Assembly (NCBI GenBank): GCA_010094045.1
Contig: ML986643.1
Coordinates: 162,030-226,029, forward strand
DNA from: Lojkania enalia
Taxonomy: Eukaryota > Ascomycota > Dothideomycetes > Pleosporales
Direction: 5' to 3'
Length of the DNA stretch: 64,000 bases
This document shows positions 22,301-35,577 of this stretch, piece by piece. The notes beneath the pieces were generated by a model. That model saw only the letters and a program-made list of their open reading frames with translations. It was not told the DNA's origin and searched no databases. The position numbers were made by a program, and so were the translations under genes. Position 1 is the stretch's first letter, and each line of letters begins with the position of its first letter.

Positions 22301-25300
22301 ATTCCGTCATCTCTTTCGAACTTGTCTTAGAAATCGCTTTCAATATTATATTTTCTCTTTCGAATCATTCGTAGAGATGATAATTTCCTTGGGAAGTCCT
22401 TATCGCACTGGCTTAGCCCGCGTAAAAGGCAGCGACTTTGCCTTCCGATTTCCAGATCCTGTGCTTGAGGGCGTCCGCTGGTGATATCTCTAGGACGACA
22501 TCTGATTGCTCTTCTTGAACTTCGATAGAGGATTAGATGCATGATATATGCATCTGGGTCGTCACTCGAGGAATCTGGATATCTGCAAGTTTTCCCACAA
22601 GGTAAGAATATGATCCTGGCATCCTTCCACTAGTATTTGGAGTTGGAGCCTTGCCATCTCCTTCTCCTATACACCCTTTCCGACCTAATATTCTTTGTGC
22701 AACTTTAGAGATCCGTGGGTTACTGTTTCGCTTTCGCCGTCTCTTCACTTTCGGTGGTTATTTGGTATGGTGTTGAACCTTAGCGTGTCTAATTGCACGC
22801 TTACCATCCCCTCAATCTCCCCTTGCGTCGATCTGCTTCCACTTCCGCACATCTCCGCAGCTTTTGCCCATCAATGGTTTTATTCCTTTTCCGATCGGTT
22901 TCTTCGCACCATCGAGCTGCCTGTGCGGCATCCGGATCGGTCTTTTCAAGTTAATCACAGTTCTCGAGCCTCCTCTTCTCCTGGATGCGTTAGACCGTTT
23001 CTTTCTCTGATCTCACTTGGTTGTCCTCTTCCGTTTCCCCACCTAGATATTAGCATTCATCTTCGCCTATTGTTTTTCGTCATTCTTTTCTTTTGCACTA
23101 TCTGTCGCCATGCTGTGGCCAGTGTTGGCAGTCATCACATCTATTCGCTATTGTTCCTCTTTTTTAAGCATTCGCCCTCACCCTGTTCCGGCTCCTCTCG
23201 TTCATGCGGTTGTTTGTCGTTTATCATTGAGGCTTTTTCGTTTAATGTTAGTCTCATACGCTACAGGTTCTGCATCCTTCCTAAATACACTAATTAAATT
23301 TGGATACACTAAATGCTCAATTGTTGGCATTCGCTACTCATGTGCCGCTTTCTAGAATCGCTCTATCCCGATCATCGTTCTTACATACTAATGACTTTCT
23401 ACGTGGTCTCACACCCCATCTTGCACAGCCAACCATGGCCCTTCACCATAAATTGCTTCTTGCGCTTGTCCACTCATGCAAAATTGCTGACTCACATCTT
23501 GCTTTGTTTTTAGACTTTTTCTCTCTCCAAAAAATTCATGGCGAAATCGCCAGCCCTTCTCCTAGCTCGTGGATTCCTCAGTGGCCAATGAAATGGAGGT
23601 TGAGATGTACTTCGATGGATGGCCGTTTTACTTCGCCCAACCCTCCATATCTTTTATGTCGTCGAATTTATTTCTCAAATGCATCTATTAGTCTATTTTA
23701 GGATCGCTCGAAGGGCTGATAGTCCGCTGAGGTCCCATTAACGATTCAAGAGGTTGTTCGAGCGCATCTTGGGAATCTTCCTCGGCACGACACTAGGCGT
23801 ATTATTTTACTCATCTGAGTGTGATGTTGACTTCCAGTACCCAAGTCTTTGAATATTCCCGTCTCATTGCATTGCGGCTTGTCCAAAATTCGATGTCGCA
23901 TATGCCGGGTCTTGGAAGCGTTATCAACATGGGATCTTATCTCCACTCCGCCTAGTTATGGATTTTTCTTTGTCGATATACTGATGTAACTTACTCTTCT
24001 TCTCACAACAAGCTGCCATCTCCTCTCTTTTTCGCTTCCATCCTCTGGATTAGCCCCGTTCCCGGACTTTGAAAGGCGGGTTTGGCGTGCTCCCCAATGG
24101 ATAGCCTCGCCCAACGCCCAACATAATCAACAGTACTCCCTCATGCATGTCCCTTTCAAAAAGCGACCAACTTCCGGCATTGTCCTGATATCTTGGCATC
24201 CTTAGCTTAATGTTCTGGACTATTTCCGTAAGTGAATTACTGTCAACATTCAGACGTATGCATGTCTCTTCATGTGTTCCGCATCCTATCGTCGTGACAA
24301 ATCGTCTGGTTCGATACATATAACTTTCTTGTAATTCCGGTCCTTGCTATTCTCGTCAAATTCATTGCTCGGATTTGCGCCTTTATTCGGCGAACTTCAT
24401 ATAGTCGAAAGGAATATCGCAAAGTTCAGAACCGATAGTAGATCTAATCAGTCAGCTTCCGATCGTCGTTCTCGAGCTAGGGGGGTCTCCTTAGTCATTT
24501 TTCCGTCCCAATATTTTCCGTTATCCATCTCGAACGATCCCCTTTTCCCTCAATATTCGGTGTTCGCATATATTTTCTCTTACGAATAATTTCTGCGTCA
24601 GGTTAACCTTTATTTAACTTTTTGGCATCGAAAACTCTTCTTTCATTCCACCGGCATATCGCCGCGGTTCACACTCACCTAAACCTTCAACCCTCCTTCC
24701 ACGAAGAAACATAGATAGAACCAGCTAGAGGCACTAACTGTTCACGAACCGGCTGCTCCACAAATGGCCAAGCCTAAGACTCAGTGTTCGTCAGCGATGA
24801 CGGCAGCTGCGTCGGCGACTGGGGAGGCCAGGGGTGGAAGTCGTCCGTAGTATGTGTTCCTTGATATGTGCCTTGAATGGCTAGCTTGTTTCGGTTGAGG
24901 AGTTGGCTGTCGAGGGTATGCTAATGGGTGGTGTGAGGGGTGTTGAAGGTTCGGGGAAGAGCGTGTCGTGCGGGTGATGTTTGTCTGAAGGGCTAGTGGA
25001 GGTTTATCGATGAGGAACGAGGATAATTGTATTTGCGGACGATGTCGTGCAAGAAATGGTCTTAACGGAAAATATGAGCGCCCTTGGGAGCAGATGATCC
25101 TGGGATGCGATGTCGATAGGACTCTAGTCTTGTGGAATCGAGTCCATGACGCCGGAACAACAGGGTTCTCGTGATCCCCAGCATGTTGGCCGACGAAGGG
25201 ATGGAATTCAAGCGAGTGGAGCACCGGCAATTGCAGTCGCCCTTTCCAGTTGAGCTAGAAGCCCCGGCTCCAGCGAGTCACCTTGGAGCTACAATAACTT

Positions 25301-28300
25301 CAATCTCCATCGTTTAATAATCGGTCGCTCCAAGAAACTGATTATAGTCATTTCTTGTCGCAACAGTGTGCGTTCCTGTCACGTACCATGAGTATGGTGT
25401 TGGGGTAGCGAACGGCTAGTTCGGCAGACGTGACTGGAGCAGATCTACGGGCTGCTGGTTTAGTCATTAGGCCAGGGTTGATTCTTTACCATTGCGATAG
25501 GTATTGCAACAAGCATGGTGCTGGGGAATTGGGCACATATAAAGCATACGGAAGTTCGGCTGAGCTAACATTGGTGTTCTTTAAGTGTCACTCAACAAGT
25601 ATTTTCGTCATACTGGGTTTTAATCATCTCGGAGTCTAGAAACAAGCGACAACTTGGTATTGCCAACTGTGAGTTTGACATACGATCTGGGCATCGTCTG
25701 TTTCAGGATTTTGACCTTCAGCTTTGACCTCTAAACAGATACTTGACTGAGCAATATTTACAAACAGACACTGACTTCGACTTGATGTCGCTATGGGCTC
25801 TAACAACTTTGCAGCAATTCTTACTGTAGGCTCATTCCCTGGGTATGCTGCGGTCACTACATGATAGAATCATCATATTTCTCTGACGGAACCCGCCATT
25901 TGGCCAAAGTAACTACGGCAGCTTTTGCGGGGTTGAAACCTGTTGATGACCGGACACTGTAACCGGCTTGACGACGGTCAAACATGCATTGCACTGGCAT
26001 TTCGAAGACATTTACAACCCCTGTTTCATGGCACTTTCGCTTCCTTCTTCCGTTTCAAGAAATTTTCAGGAAACATCAGCAGGTAGGGTAGGAAAGAACA
26101 TATCACCAAGCCACCATTGTAGTCGGTATTTCACTGAGTTGCCGGAATTGACCGCCGAATCGAATCTGTAGAAACAACGCTTAAGAATTATAGTCAGAGA
26201 ATCTGTGCTTTGGCTGATTGTTCCATCGACCCGCACATATTCAAGCTCCATGAGCGAAACTCATCCTGGTCTGCTACTCCGAATTTGAACCCACTAACGC
26301 TACAGATGAGCCATAGCTTGTAGAGTTGTTCACGAATCATTGGAAAGTGCTAGGGTATCATCGCCATTAGCCTTTCCTAGAGAACACAGATTCACCCTGC
26401 TGGTGTCCTTGCATTTGCAAAACCAGAGTGGACGACCAACGATGAGAGCCCTGAAAGGCCGCCCCCTCGGTCTATGCCGATGGAGTATCCGAGTTGGATC
26501 TTACAATAAGCTACTAGAGTCGTCCTAGGGAAGACCGCGACGTGATTTAGGTCTGCAGTCTCAATGTCTGTAGAGGAAAGACGTAGGGGATGCAGAACAG
26601 GTAGGAGCTTTAGCGTAAGTGAAATACTGCTACCATTCGGCACCCCTAACGAGCGGCACATAGACTCTGCTCCTCAAACATAATTAAGGAAGTAGCCAAC
26701 TACCCTTTCTCACCTAACATTGTCTCTATTGCTCCTCAATAGCTGGCGAATATTTCAGGCAATGGGCAATGGCCATAACAATTTGTTCCGGGAGACTCTC
26801 TCATACACTTCTCCGATTCTGAGTAGCTACTAGGTGGCTTACTCGTTATGGGTGACTTCCGCGCCCCTGGGTCAATGTGAGATATAACTCTTGCTGAAAT
26901 GTTTCTGTCCATGATCAGGAGATTCGGCTTGAGGACTGATCGAGCATCAATCGGTCATGAATGGGGTAAGGCCGCCTTCTGATCGACTAGAGCTTCTCTG
27001 CCACGACTTGATTTGTTGTTGGCATCTAGGCCTTCGGCTCGACAAGGCCCTGAACCTGTAGCGGTATGGACACGTACTGCTTCCTAGTCCTATGGGGAGG
27101 CCTTGGGATATATTTGCTTGCATTTTATCGGTTGTAAAGAGCGAAGACTCCGACGGTGTCTTAGGCCTCGAGGAAATTGACAAAGAGCCAGGCATATCAA
27201 CGTCGTCGGATTCTTGCGCATCCCGTTTAAGTCCCTGAACTATTCATGTACGAATAGTTGAAGAATTGGAACTAAGAGTGGATGGCCAAACAATCTCGAC
27301 CTAGAGAGACATGTTGATGGGGTTAAGGCTCCTATCCGACTCTTGATCTTTAGAGCGATGGATGTCCGCGGATTTATGAGCGGATCTATGTTCGTGGCTA
27401 GGTCTTGTCGTCTTTAGATGACGCTTGATGGTATTATCGATTGTCACATGTTTCTACTCTCCTATTATAGTTGGTCCGTTTTTTCAGGCTTATACAGTCT
27501 CGCCATTGCCAGCCTCTAGCTAGGCAGGCTACTTACCCTCCTTCAATACATCAATATTTGCCTCAGCAATTGATGCTGCCAGATACGTGACATCGATACC
27601 CGGTAATGGCCGAATCTAGCTCCAGGGAGACTCCGCCATCATAAGACACCGATCAATAGCGGTCGGACCGCTCATTGGACGTCTGTAGGTCCTGCCGGAT
27701 TGAAGGTTGCTTCATAGACGAAAGCCCACTCCTCGAGAGGTAGAAAAGTCGATTAAACACTGATATTGTTTATGACAGCAACACCTATCGTAAGTTCGAC
27801 TATTGAGGTCCTGAATTTCTATCCTCTAGGACAGTTTCCGGTCAAAGCAGGACTAGTGAACTTCAACAACTCTTCAATAGGGACCATCTGTCCCGAATTT
27901 TGAGTCGCGTGATAAGTCCTAGCTTGGCTGTCCACTGTATCAGTATCTTAACTGAATAATCAAATGGACTGGGGCCATTGTTTCTTTAAGTTTATGGTGG
28001 GGAAGATAGTGAGGGCTATTTCTTCTGACACACTGTTGGTATTGAAACATGGTATATATGTGCTCATAGGGTGGGCGTGTGATAATGCAAACATTCTGAA
28101 GGCGTCTATAATACAAGCTTTAGTTGGTGCATGATATCCTTCACTTTCGACGACTGTAAGGGCCTTGTACTAGATAGGAGACTTAAGACGGTCGTAGCAA
28201 TAGCATAGGCGCCTCGACAGCAGCTCGCTTGGTAAGCGCTAGGTCGAGGAGAACAAAACTCTATCGCTTAGGATTAGGGGAGATGAGACTTCAGTCTGAT

Positions 28301-29772
28301 CTTTGATGAAGATGTTGCTCGCTGCTAAATCCATCCAACGCATAACAACGACGCACCGGCTATCGAAGCCTAGCCGTCGAAAATAGAAGTAGAAGCATAC
28401 TGTTGAAAGAGCTAGATTGTCGGCTAGTGCTCTATTTTGGCTCTTTAATTTCCGGAGAGCCTTGGTGGAGTAGGCCTCCGGTAAGATCCTTCTCATGAAT
28501 CTCTCAATATTACCGCTCTCAAGAGTGCATATTCAACATTGGTGGCTGTAATAAACACCCTACATCCATCATATGATGGCTGTGGATCCCAACTCGAAAG
28601 GTCTGGACGCTGAGTCTGAGTATTCGACATTCAATGACTGACTTCGACATCGTTAGCAGTCCGCATTATTAGGTTGTTCGCTTTACGAGGCTTAAGTGTT
28701 CCATCCTTCTCGTAAGTCTCCACTGGAGACTGGCAGGATGCTGGCCATATGTTTCGTCTATGACTATGCCATGTCCGATACAAATGATAGGTAAGAATTG
28801 AGATGTGCCCAACACCTGAGATAGTGCATAGCCTGATTCGTGGAAATAGAGTTCTCTCTGCTTTGATTGCGTTGCTCAATGCTTGTATCTTGTCTCCCTT
28901 GGAGTATCGGGCGCCGTATTCGAGGTTCAGTAATTTGAACGTGTAACTGCCGCTATCAAGCTACACTAGCGTGCTTGAAAAATGCTAGGGCCGTTTTATC
29001 TTCGTAAGTAAACTACGGTAGCCTTCGCAATGCCCATACAATAGTCTCTGAATTAGCGCGGAACACAATGTGGCGTCGCTGCCCCTTTTACTGATACCGA
29101 AATAATATCGCCATTTATTTCGATACTGGATTTATGTTTAAAACATGCCTTGTAAGTCTCTGTCCTAGGGATACCCGTCATGTGGGGAGAGCTTGATTGC
29201 TAAACAGAAATGGTGAATCAATCCACTGTTTCTTCTGCGCAGTACGTCAAGGTCGAGATTAGATCAATCCAGAGATATAATGCACTGTCTTGACGAGCAA
29301 GTGTTTACGAGAACAATATACTGCTCACTTGCATTGCGCCCGCATTTCTAGCTACAGCAGAAGTGGTTTCTATTTCAAACAAAGACACTGAGTATCAAGA
29401 CGTATTGATCCTGGTATCCATAGAAATAGCAGAGTGCAAATACCTTTACGAACCTTTAAGGATTGGGTCCTAAAGCGTTCGACGTTCGGATTGTGGATGA
29501 GCAAACTGAAAACTCAGCTAAACAAAATACTTGGACCCCTGGTTTCGTGAGGCTGCTTGACGTGGATTAGAATAGGAGCTATTTTACTGGGAAAATCTGA
29601 GGATCAAGAGGGTAGTAAAGAGCTTGTAGATTACGCCCGTGGCAAAACCGCGACCTGTCGAATGTATCTTAATCCCCCACAGCTTGATCCGCAGCGGCAT
29701 AGTGCTGGATACTTTCGCCTTCCTCATTCATGTTGGGCCTCCGGTCGTCGAAGAGCTTGGGGATTCTTGGCT
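19328..29772. other. gene-poor region, left part of the desert
   Basis: About 10.4 kb of moderate GC without a gene I can support. Open frames are under about 200 codons, unrecognisable, and overlap on several frames (for example 20229-20651 minus, 22695-23297 plus, 24781-25230 minus). CpA and TpG steps are common, so this is not the strongly RIPed type seen after 52.5 kb. A Ser/Pro-rich minus frame at 26947-27195 resembles a hydrophilic retroelement linker, but not firmly enough to call. Confidence 0.5.
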
Positions 29773-29777
29773 GTATA

Positions 29778-29981
29778 TGTGGTGAGAGGCGAATCTTGTC
29801 TCAGGGAGGGAGATGAGGAGCTGAACTGGTTGATTGAAGATGGCCAGCGGGCCATATTTATGTACATGAAAAAGGGGTATATCAGCTGATATCCAGCGTG
29901 ATATCCGGCGTGATATCGTACGTGATATCGTACGTCGATATCTGATACAGCTCGGCAGACTAGCCAAAAATCCCCATGACA
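29778..29981 (-). mobile_element. solo LTR, copy 1 (204 bp), TSD GTATA
   Basis: Begins TG and ends CA and is flanked by perfect 5-bp duplications, GTATA at 29773-29777 and 29982-29986. It is nearly identical to the elements at 44284-44486 and, inverted, 50834-51048. The core has GATATC-containing units in tandem. No internal retroelement sequence or partner LTR adjoins it, so it is a solo LTR left by recombination. Strand is given relative to the copy starting TGTTATGGGG; the true transcriptional direction is not known. Confidence 0.88.
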
Positions 29982-29986
29982 GTATA

Positions 29987-32699
29987 TTTGTTGAATACTT
30001 GTTAACTTTCTTACAATACGTGCTACATGTTTCGACCAAGGATTCTGTCCTTCTCGTCCGTAGGCAGTACCGTCCATGTATAGGCACGGGATAATCCTGG
30101 GTTGTTTCTGGAAGCTCATATTTCCTACGATTGTCCCCTGTTCTATCCTTTAACGGCCATAACTCTAGTTGTAAAAGAAGGGAGCCTTGGTGTAAATCAG
30201 TGGCCACAAGTAGCGGCTGGAATCAAAGCTTTCCGCTCATGCCGGTTCTTTGGAGTATTCCCGAGTGGATGGGTGGTTGTGTATCTGGTGCTAGTACGGC
30301 TCGCAAGCCTAGTAGCAACCATTGACCCTGATTTCAGAAGGAAGAAACTTTGGGCGTGAATAAAGCTTTGAAGCGGTGGAGGTAGGCTGGGGTTCTCCGG
30401 GGATTGAATCCCGCAACTGCTTGAAGCAGTAGCAGTAGTTTCACATTCTACTGATAGATGGTCGTCCCTAGTTCTGCTGATGAGCACCGTCGTTTCTTGT
30501 TCCATGAGTTGACCCCTCTGGAGGTCTTCGAGACGTGACTCAGATAATGTCTGCGCAAATGGTTCACTTGCCGCTTGCTGCAAGACGACTTTGTACTGTA
30601 GAAGCCCTGTCTGCTGGTGGTAGACTAGGTTTATAGGAGTATGTCTTCAGTAGGGGAAGCTTGAGAGCTGCAAACAACAGCCTGTAATGTTCCAGGTGGC
30701 TGGATGGGGACGGGGAAATTTTGGAAGCGGAGGCATTAGATGTATTCTGGGCTACTTTCGGCAATCTAGGAAAGGCCTTGTCTCCCTTCATGGTCAATGA
30801 GTTGATCCTGAGTAGACTTTGTAGGCGAGAATTCAAACGGGATTGCCGGAAATTTCCATCGAGCAAAAAGCGACTCCTGCTGGCTGCTGTTATGATTCCT
30901 GAGGCGCCGGCGCAACCCGGAATCGGGCTATGAGGGTGTAGATAAACGCTGAAATTTAGAGGATCACTACACCTTGGAAACTAGCGGTGACAGCTCACTG
31001 CACTGGGATGCATGGGGCCTTCGGAGCGTGGCGCCTTCTCGCCGACCACTAAGTTGTTATGCTTTTACTAGCGGGCACGGATTTCCAGAGAGTCCAGGTA
31101 TTTAGTGTGCTCTCTATGAGGTAGGCAGAACTAGGATCACCAGTCCCTAGTATCCGCGCAGACTTCTGTAGCGTCCTTTTCAAGCCCCTTGGTGTATCCG
31201 CTATCGTTGTTTTGGCACCTGACAATTTTCAGCAACGCCTGTGAAGCGCTATGGCTCATTGGTGGTTGTTTTTATTGTTTGAATTCTGGATTAGAAGAAG
31301 AAGACGGTCCCGCTGAGAAGACAGAGGAAGATGGACTGGCAGGGTGAGATGTCGAGGGCGAAGTGAAATGAGAAGGATGCTGGGAACAGCGTCGACTACA
31401 AGGGCCAGTTAGCATGCCGGAAGTGAAACAGGGAAACGGAGACCTGACTTTTGGAGGTTGTTCAGTCCTCGACCTGAGCTACATTGCTAAATCACGAGGC
31501 TGAACCGAGTTGTGCTTGCGCATGCCTTCTCGCTGCAACATGTGCCGATTCTGATTGCATGCATACGGCTTCCGGAAGTGTAATTACGGTTCGTAGATTG
31601 GATTTTATAGGTTAACTGAACAAGGACATACATTCCCGTCGCAGGGATTTAGGCATTAAAAGCTGTCGTTGTAGAACGCGTCGGCCGCAAAAATGAGAGT
31701 ACGGAAGGCGCGAGCCGAGTGTTAGTGCCTCGTCCTAGCGCGTATGTCTCGATAGATCGCTAGCGTTTGTTCCGCTTTCGTGCGCGGGTGGGGTTGTAGC
31801 AAGAGGAAGGTACGCGGTGTTTGGGTAGGCGCTCACGGCGGTCGGAGCTCGTGCCCCTGCGCCCAGCCCGGCGTCACATACTTACGATTCTTGAAGCACC
31901 CAATTGTACAAATGGGCTTCACGGCGTGGAGTACGGCCGATTAAGCAAGGACGTAAAGTATCACGTTCGTGGTTCATATGGTGGAGCGTGTGAAGAAGTA
32001 GTCAGATTGAAACCATCTTAAAATCTCGAAAGGTGCCCGTCTGGGACTTCGTTCAAACATGTCTACTCCCGGAGGGGCTACTCCCTCATATATTCAGCAA
32101 GTGTCCGGTCTGGGTTAAATGTTAGTGAAGTCCTTTCAATTCTGAAGACAAATATCTACTAACCGATCGGGAGCGGCACACAGAGTAGCCACAGGTCCAG
32201 AAATCGGCGGATGGCAGCGATCTGCCTACTCGCTAGGGCGTGCGACTCCCTGGCGGACGCCAGCCGCCCGCCTTCGAGGTGCTCATCCCCTCGGCGCAAA
32301 TTCTCGGTCGCCTAGGAGTTGTTAGATGAACAAGCTACGGTCGGGTTGTGGAATAGCATACGAGCTCAAAAAATTGTAGAGCGCAAATAAAATAATCTTT
32401 ATGATTCATTTCTGTGGAAGGTTGGTATATAATCCCAAGGTAATGTCGCGTAGTGTGTGCTACAGCGATACTGCACCACATGTTGAGTTAGGGACACTTA
32501 CTTGAGTATTGAATTGATTTGTATTAGAGATTTCTGGAGATGTGGGTTTTGTGTGTGGTGTTGGGGATCATACCGTCGCCGGTCAAAACAAAAATAGCTT
32601 GATGGGCGTGAATGTGCTCACACTGCCTGCGCACGGACACAAGGTGAAATCACTGCAATCACTGCCAAGCATTTGGCCAAAAATAATAACAAAATAGCC
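29987..32699. other. gene-poor region, no gene seen
   Basis: Short unrecognised frames only (for example 30197-30583 minus, 30564-30866 minus). A GGGATTGAATCCC palindrome near 30400 is not part of a tRNA. Confidence 0.45.
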
Positions 32700-32883
32700 A
32701 AAAAAATTTGGCTATTCAAGGGAATCGAACCATTGCTTAATCTGTGAGCATTATATATTAGCATAATTCCGTTGAAGAGGAAAGGAGGGGAGAAGTGCTG
32801 TATGCTGGGGAAGGTGAACCCAGAGTTGCTAGCCCTGGGTGTCGTCATGCCAGTTGCGCCAACAACGCAACTGACACGACGAC
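32700..32883 (-). ncRNA. candidate RNA polymerase III transcript: 5' hairpin, A box, B box, T7 terminator
   Basis: On the minus strand, in order: an 18-bp hairpin (arms 32883-32866 and 32858-32841, 7-nt loop), an A-box match TGGCGCAACTGG (32861-32850, 11 of 12 to TRGCNNAGYNGG), a perfect B box GGTTCGATTCC (32731-32721), and T7 at 32706-32700 within an AATAGCC/GGCTATT inverted repeat. Of the 18 hairpin pairs, 16 are Watson-Crick and two are G.U only if the minus strand is transcribed; on the plus strand they would be A.C mismatches. The 118-nt A-to-B distance is long for a tRNA and no cloverleaf forms. A tRNA-derived SINE, a degraded tRNA or an unannotated pol III RNA are the alternatives. Confidence 0.35.
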
Positions 32884-34674
32884 GGGAAACACTCCTAAAT
32901 ATTCTGCTTTTCAATTCCAGAATTTGAAGTGAGGCGGCTAGAATACGAAATGTGAGGTTCCAGAGCTTCGCATGGTGGGTGAGGGGGATAGAAACAAGTG
33001 TAACTCCAAAATAAGGAGGAATTGGAACGTGATTAATCCTCCTGGTTACTCCTATCAAGCCCGGGAGCAATCTATGGAGGAACACAGGCAAAAAACTAGG
33101 ATTCCGCATGCATATAGCTTTCTACGCAAGGCAATTCTACTCTGGAACGCTCAGAAACTCGGTGGCTCTTTCAAACCGAAACAGCCATAGAGGTGTGCCA
33201 CGCAATGTATGGTTTAAGAGTATCAATGGGAGCCCCTTTGTTAACAAGTGGTGAGAACACTATGATATAGGGGTGCAGCTTACGCCGCCCACGCTAGCCG
33301 TATTGATGCACCGGCGCTCAATCAGTCTATAGGAGTATTGCCTTCCTATATTTGTAAGGAAGTTCTATGCTCAGCCCAGCATGGTTTTACGGTACTGCCT
33401 TAGGCATCTCCAACCCCATGGCTAGAATACAGTAGCTAGACAACCCCTAAATTCCCCATTCTAATCTCCTAGTCCACCTCAAATACTCTTGGTTAACCCT
33501 CTCGGCGTAAAACTTTGACGGCTAGATTTATATTATTTTTAAAGCCGGAAAATAATGCCCCCAGATGCCCAAGGTTCTGCTTATTAGTCCCGGAGTTTGA
33601 CATAATCTCGTCAAGTACTGCTCGCAAACGAACCGAGTTCTTCTTGACCACATTGCCCTCTTGACTACATCGCGGATTCTGTTGTCTGCCCTCTGATACT
33701 CCGCGGTATTCATATCAAAAGGTGCTTGTATTCCTCCAAGGTGACGGAGTCAGGTAAAGGGCGCTGTCAAGGTCGTGCACAACCACCTCTGTTTTGACTA
33801 GTCCTAGATCCACTCCCTTATGAACTCTCTCCGTGTCCTCTATATTCCTTAATAGCAATCGGACGTTGTTCAAAGCACTATGGAGTCTTGATCGGCGTAG
33901 GCTCGAGGATTGGGGTCTCGTCAATGTCGATGTCCGGATCTATCTTGATTAGCTAAATTTTGCAATAGAAAAAAGGAGCATACCTTCGGTTAGAAACGCC
34001 ACTGCCTGACTGAGTACGATCGAAGAGCTTACACGGGAGTTTATGCTTCTGGCAATCGCAAGTTTCTCATTAGAGCTAGTTTATGCTTGGTCTTCTTCTT
34101 TTGGTGTGTGACGGACTTCAATTAACTTGTATGGTTGCTGGAGCTTCCCCGATAGGTATCTATATTCTCATGTCGCATTCCTTCCTTTCGGTGACAAAAA
34201 GCCTTGAATACAAGCTGAAAATTTGCAATATATCTTGTAGGAGCTTCCGTTCTCTGCATTTCAGCTCGTGGGCAGTGGCGGTATGAGCTCTGTGTTTTTT
34301 GATATAATATGAGATCGAAGACGAACTGTTCAAGTCGAGATTTGGCGAGTTGATGTATCGTTTCCAAGAGATAGCCGTCGCTATGCTCATATAGGTGGGA
34401 AGGCAGCAAATCGCTGTGACAGTCGCGGCTACAGTTAATTTGTGTATGTCGCTGATCAAAAACTTTGCGCGTTGGGGAGGAGAAGATTTGTGAAAGAGCA
34501 GTTTGGCGCGAACTTTCGATTTCAGCTTGTCGGCGGCTAGGTAAGAAAGCGGTGCAACTTTCACCGCCCAGCTCGATTTTCCGAGCCTGCTCCCGCCAAG
34601 AAACATCATTAACACCACAAGCTGACTTTAGAGGGAATTTAATCTACTATTACTAGCAGTGCAACATCTCCATT
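32884..34674. other. gene-poor region, no gene seen
   Basis: Only small frames with no recognisable domain (for example 32972-33190 plus, 34160-34618 minus). Confidence 0.45.
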
Positions 34675-35577
34675 ATGGCCAAACTTCTTTCCCATATCCG
34701 AATCGGGCTGAGCACCCTCTACGGACGTATCAAAAGCCTGATCCACAAGCCAAAAAGTCACGACCGCAAGCGACTTGATCGAAGTCTGTGGAGAGTCGGC
34801 GTCATTTTCTGTGCGGTGTTCAAGGCTGTGCTTGAAGGAAAATGCAACCGAATATATGAAAATCACCGTAGACGTGAGGACGGGTCGGTCACCTTTTACT
34901 GGCGAGTTGAGGAAGCTAGCGGGCGGACTAGGCATCAGTTCCCTTCATCGATGGGGCATAGAGAGCGAATGGCCATGCTCTCAATAAATATGTGCCGGTG
35001 CTGTATCGTCATTATGGATCCATCCTTGCGAGTCTTGACCGAAGGTTCTGCCTGTATTCCGTTCATCTTTCGTGCTATAAATGCTAATACTTCTAGCTAT
35101 ACCAATTACCGTCACCGAAGTGTACCTGTATACGGTGCCAAAGGTAAGATACAAAGGTTGGGTGGCCTATGCTTCTGGCGAAATCGTGGAGCAGGATACC
35201 ACTTGTATTTATACAATTTTCAAAATTACCCCTGATTATGTCAAGCCGATGAATAGCCCTGAAGATGAAGAAGGCCTGGTTTTGGACGGGAGCCATTGGA
35301 ATATGCTTACCCGACAGGAGTCCAGGATTGGACTAAATACCGGATGGAGAATACGGTAGGAAATCCCCATTTCACCCTCAATCCCTTTCGCACAGAAAAA
35401 AACCACAAGGACTTTAGTAGAGACTCCTATCACATCACCAAGAAGAAAATTGCTGCTTCCTTGAAGACGGCAGTTGACGATTTTGGCGGCAGAGAGAGGG
35501 TGTGGGATATGCCAGAAGCAAAGCTTGCACAAGCCGTAGAGGTAATAGTGAGGAAGGTTAGGGTAGCGCTAAAGTAA
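34675..35577 (+). other. possible decayed or unrecognised protein-coding fragment
   Basis: Three successive plus-strand frames look protein-like but are out of register: 34675-35235, 35081-35359 and 35296-35577 (the last ending VRKVRVALK and a stop). A GCTAATAC...TTCTAG sequence before 35096 could be an intron end. I found no splice combination that joins the three frames, and recognise no domain. Best treated as a degenerate gene or chance frames. Confidence 0.15.

Noticed and set aside
22695..23297. 200-codon plus-strand frame
   Set aside because: Composition is C/T-rich with Ser/Phe/Leu bias and no domain. Its neighbours in the other frames are equally long, typical of a pyrimidine-rich strand rather than a gene.
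26947..27195. Ser/Pro/Arg-rich minus frame resembling a copia hydrophilic linker
   Set aside because: No reverse transcriptase, integrase or RNase H block could be read nearby, so the resemblance is too weak.
30400..30416. GGGATTGAATCCC palindrome, considered as a tRNA T arm
   Set aside because: No A box, acceptor stem or terminator in position.
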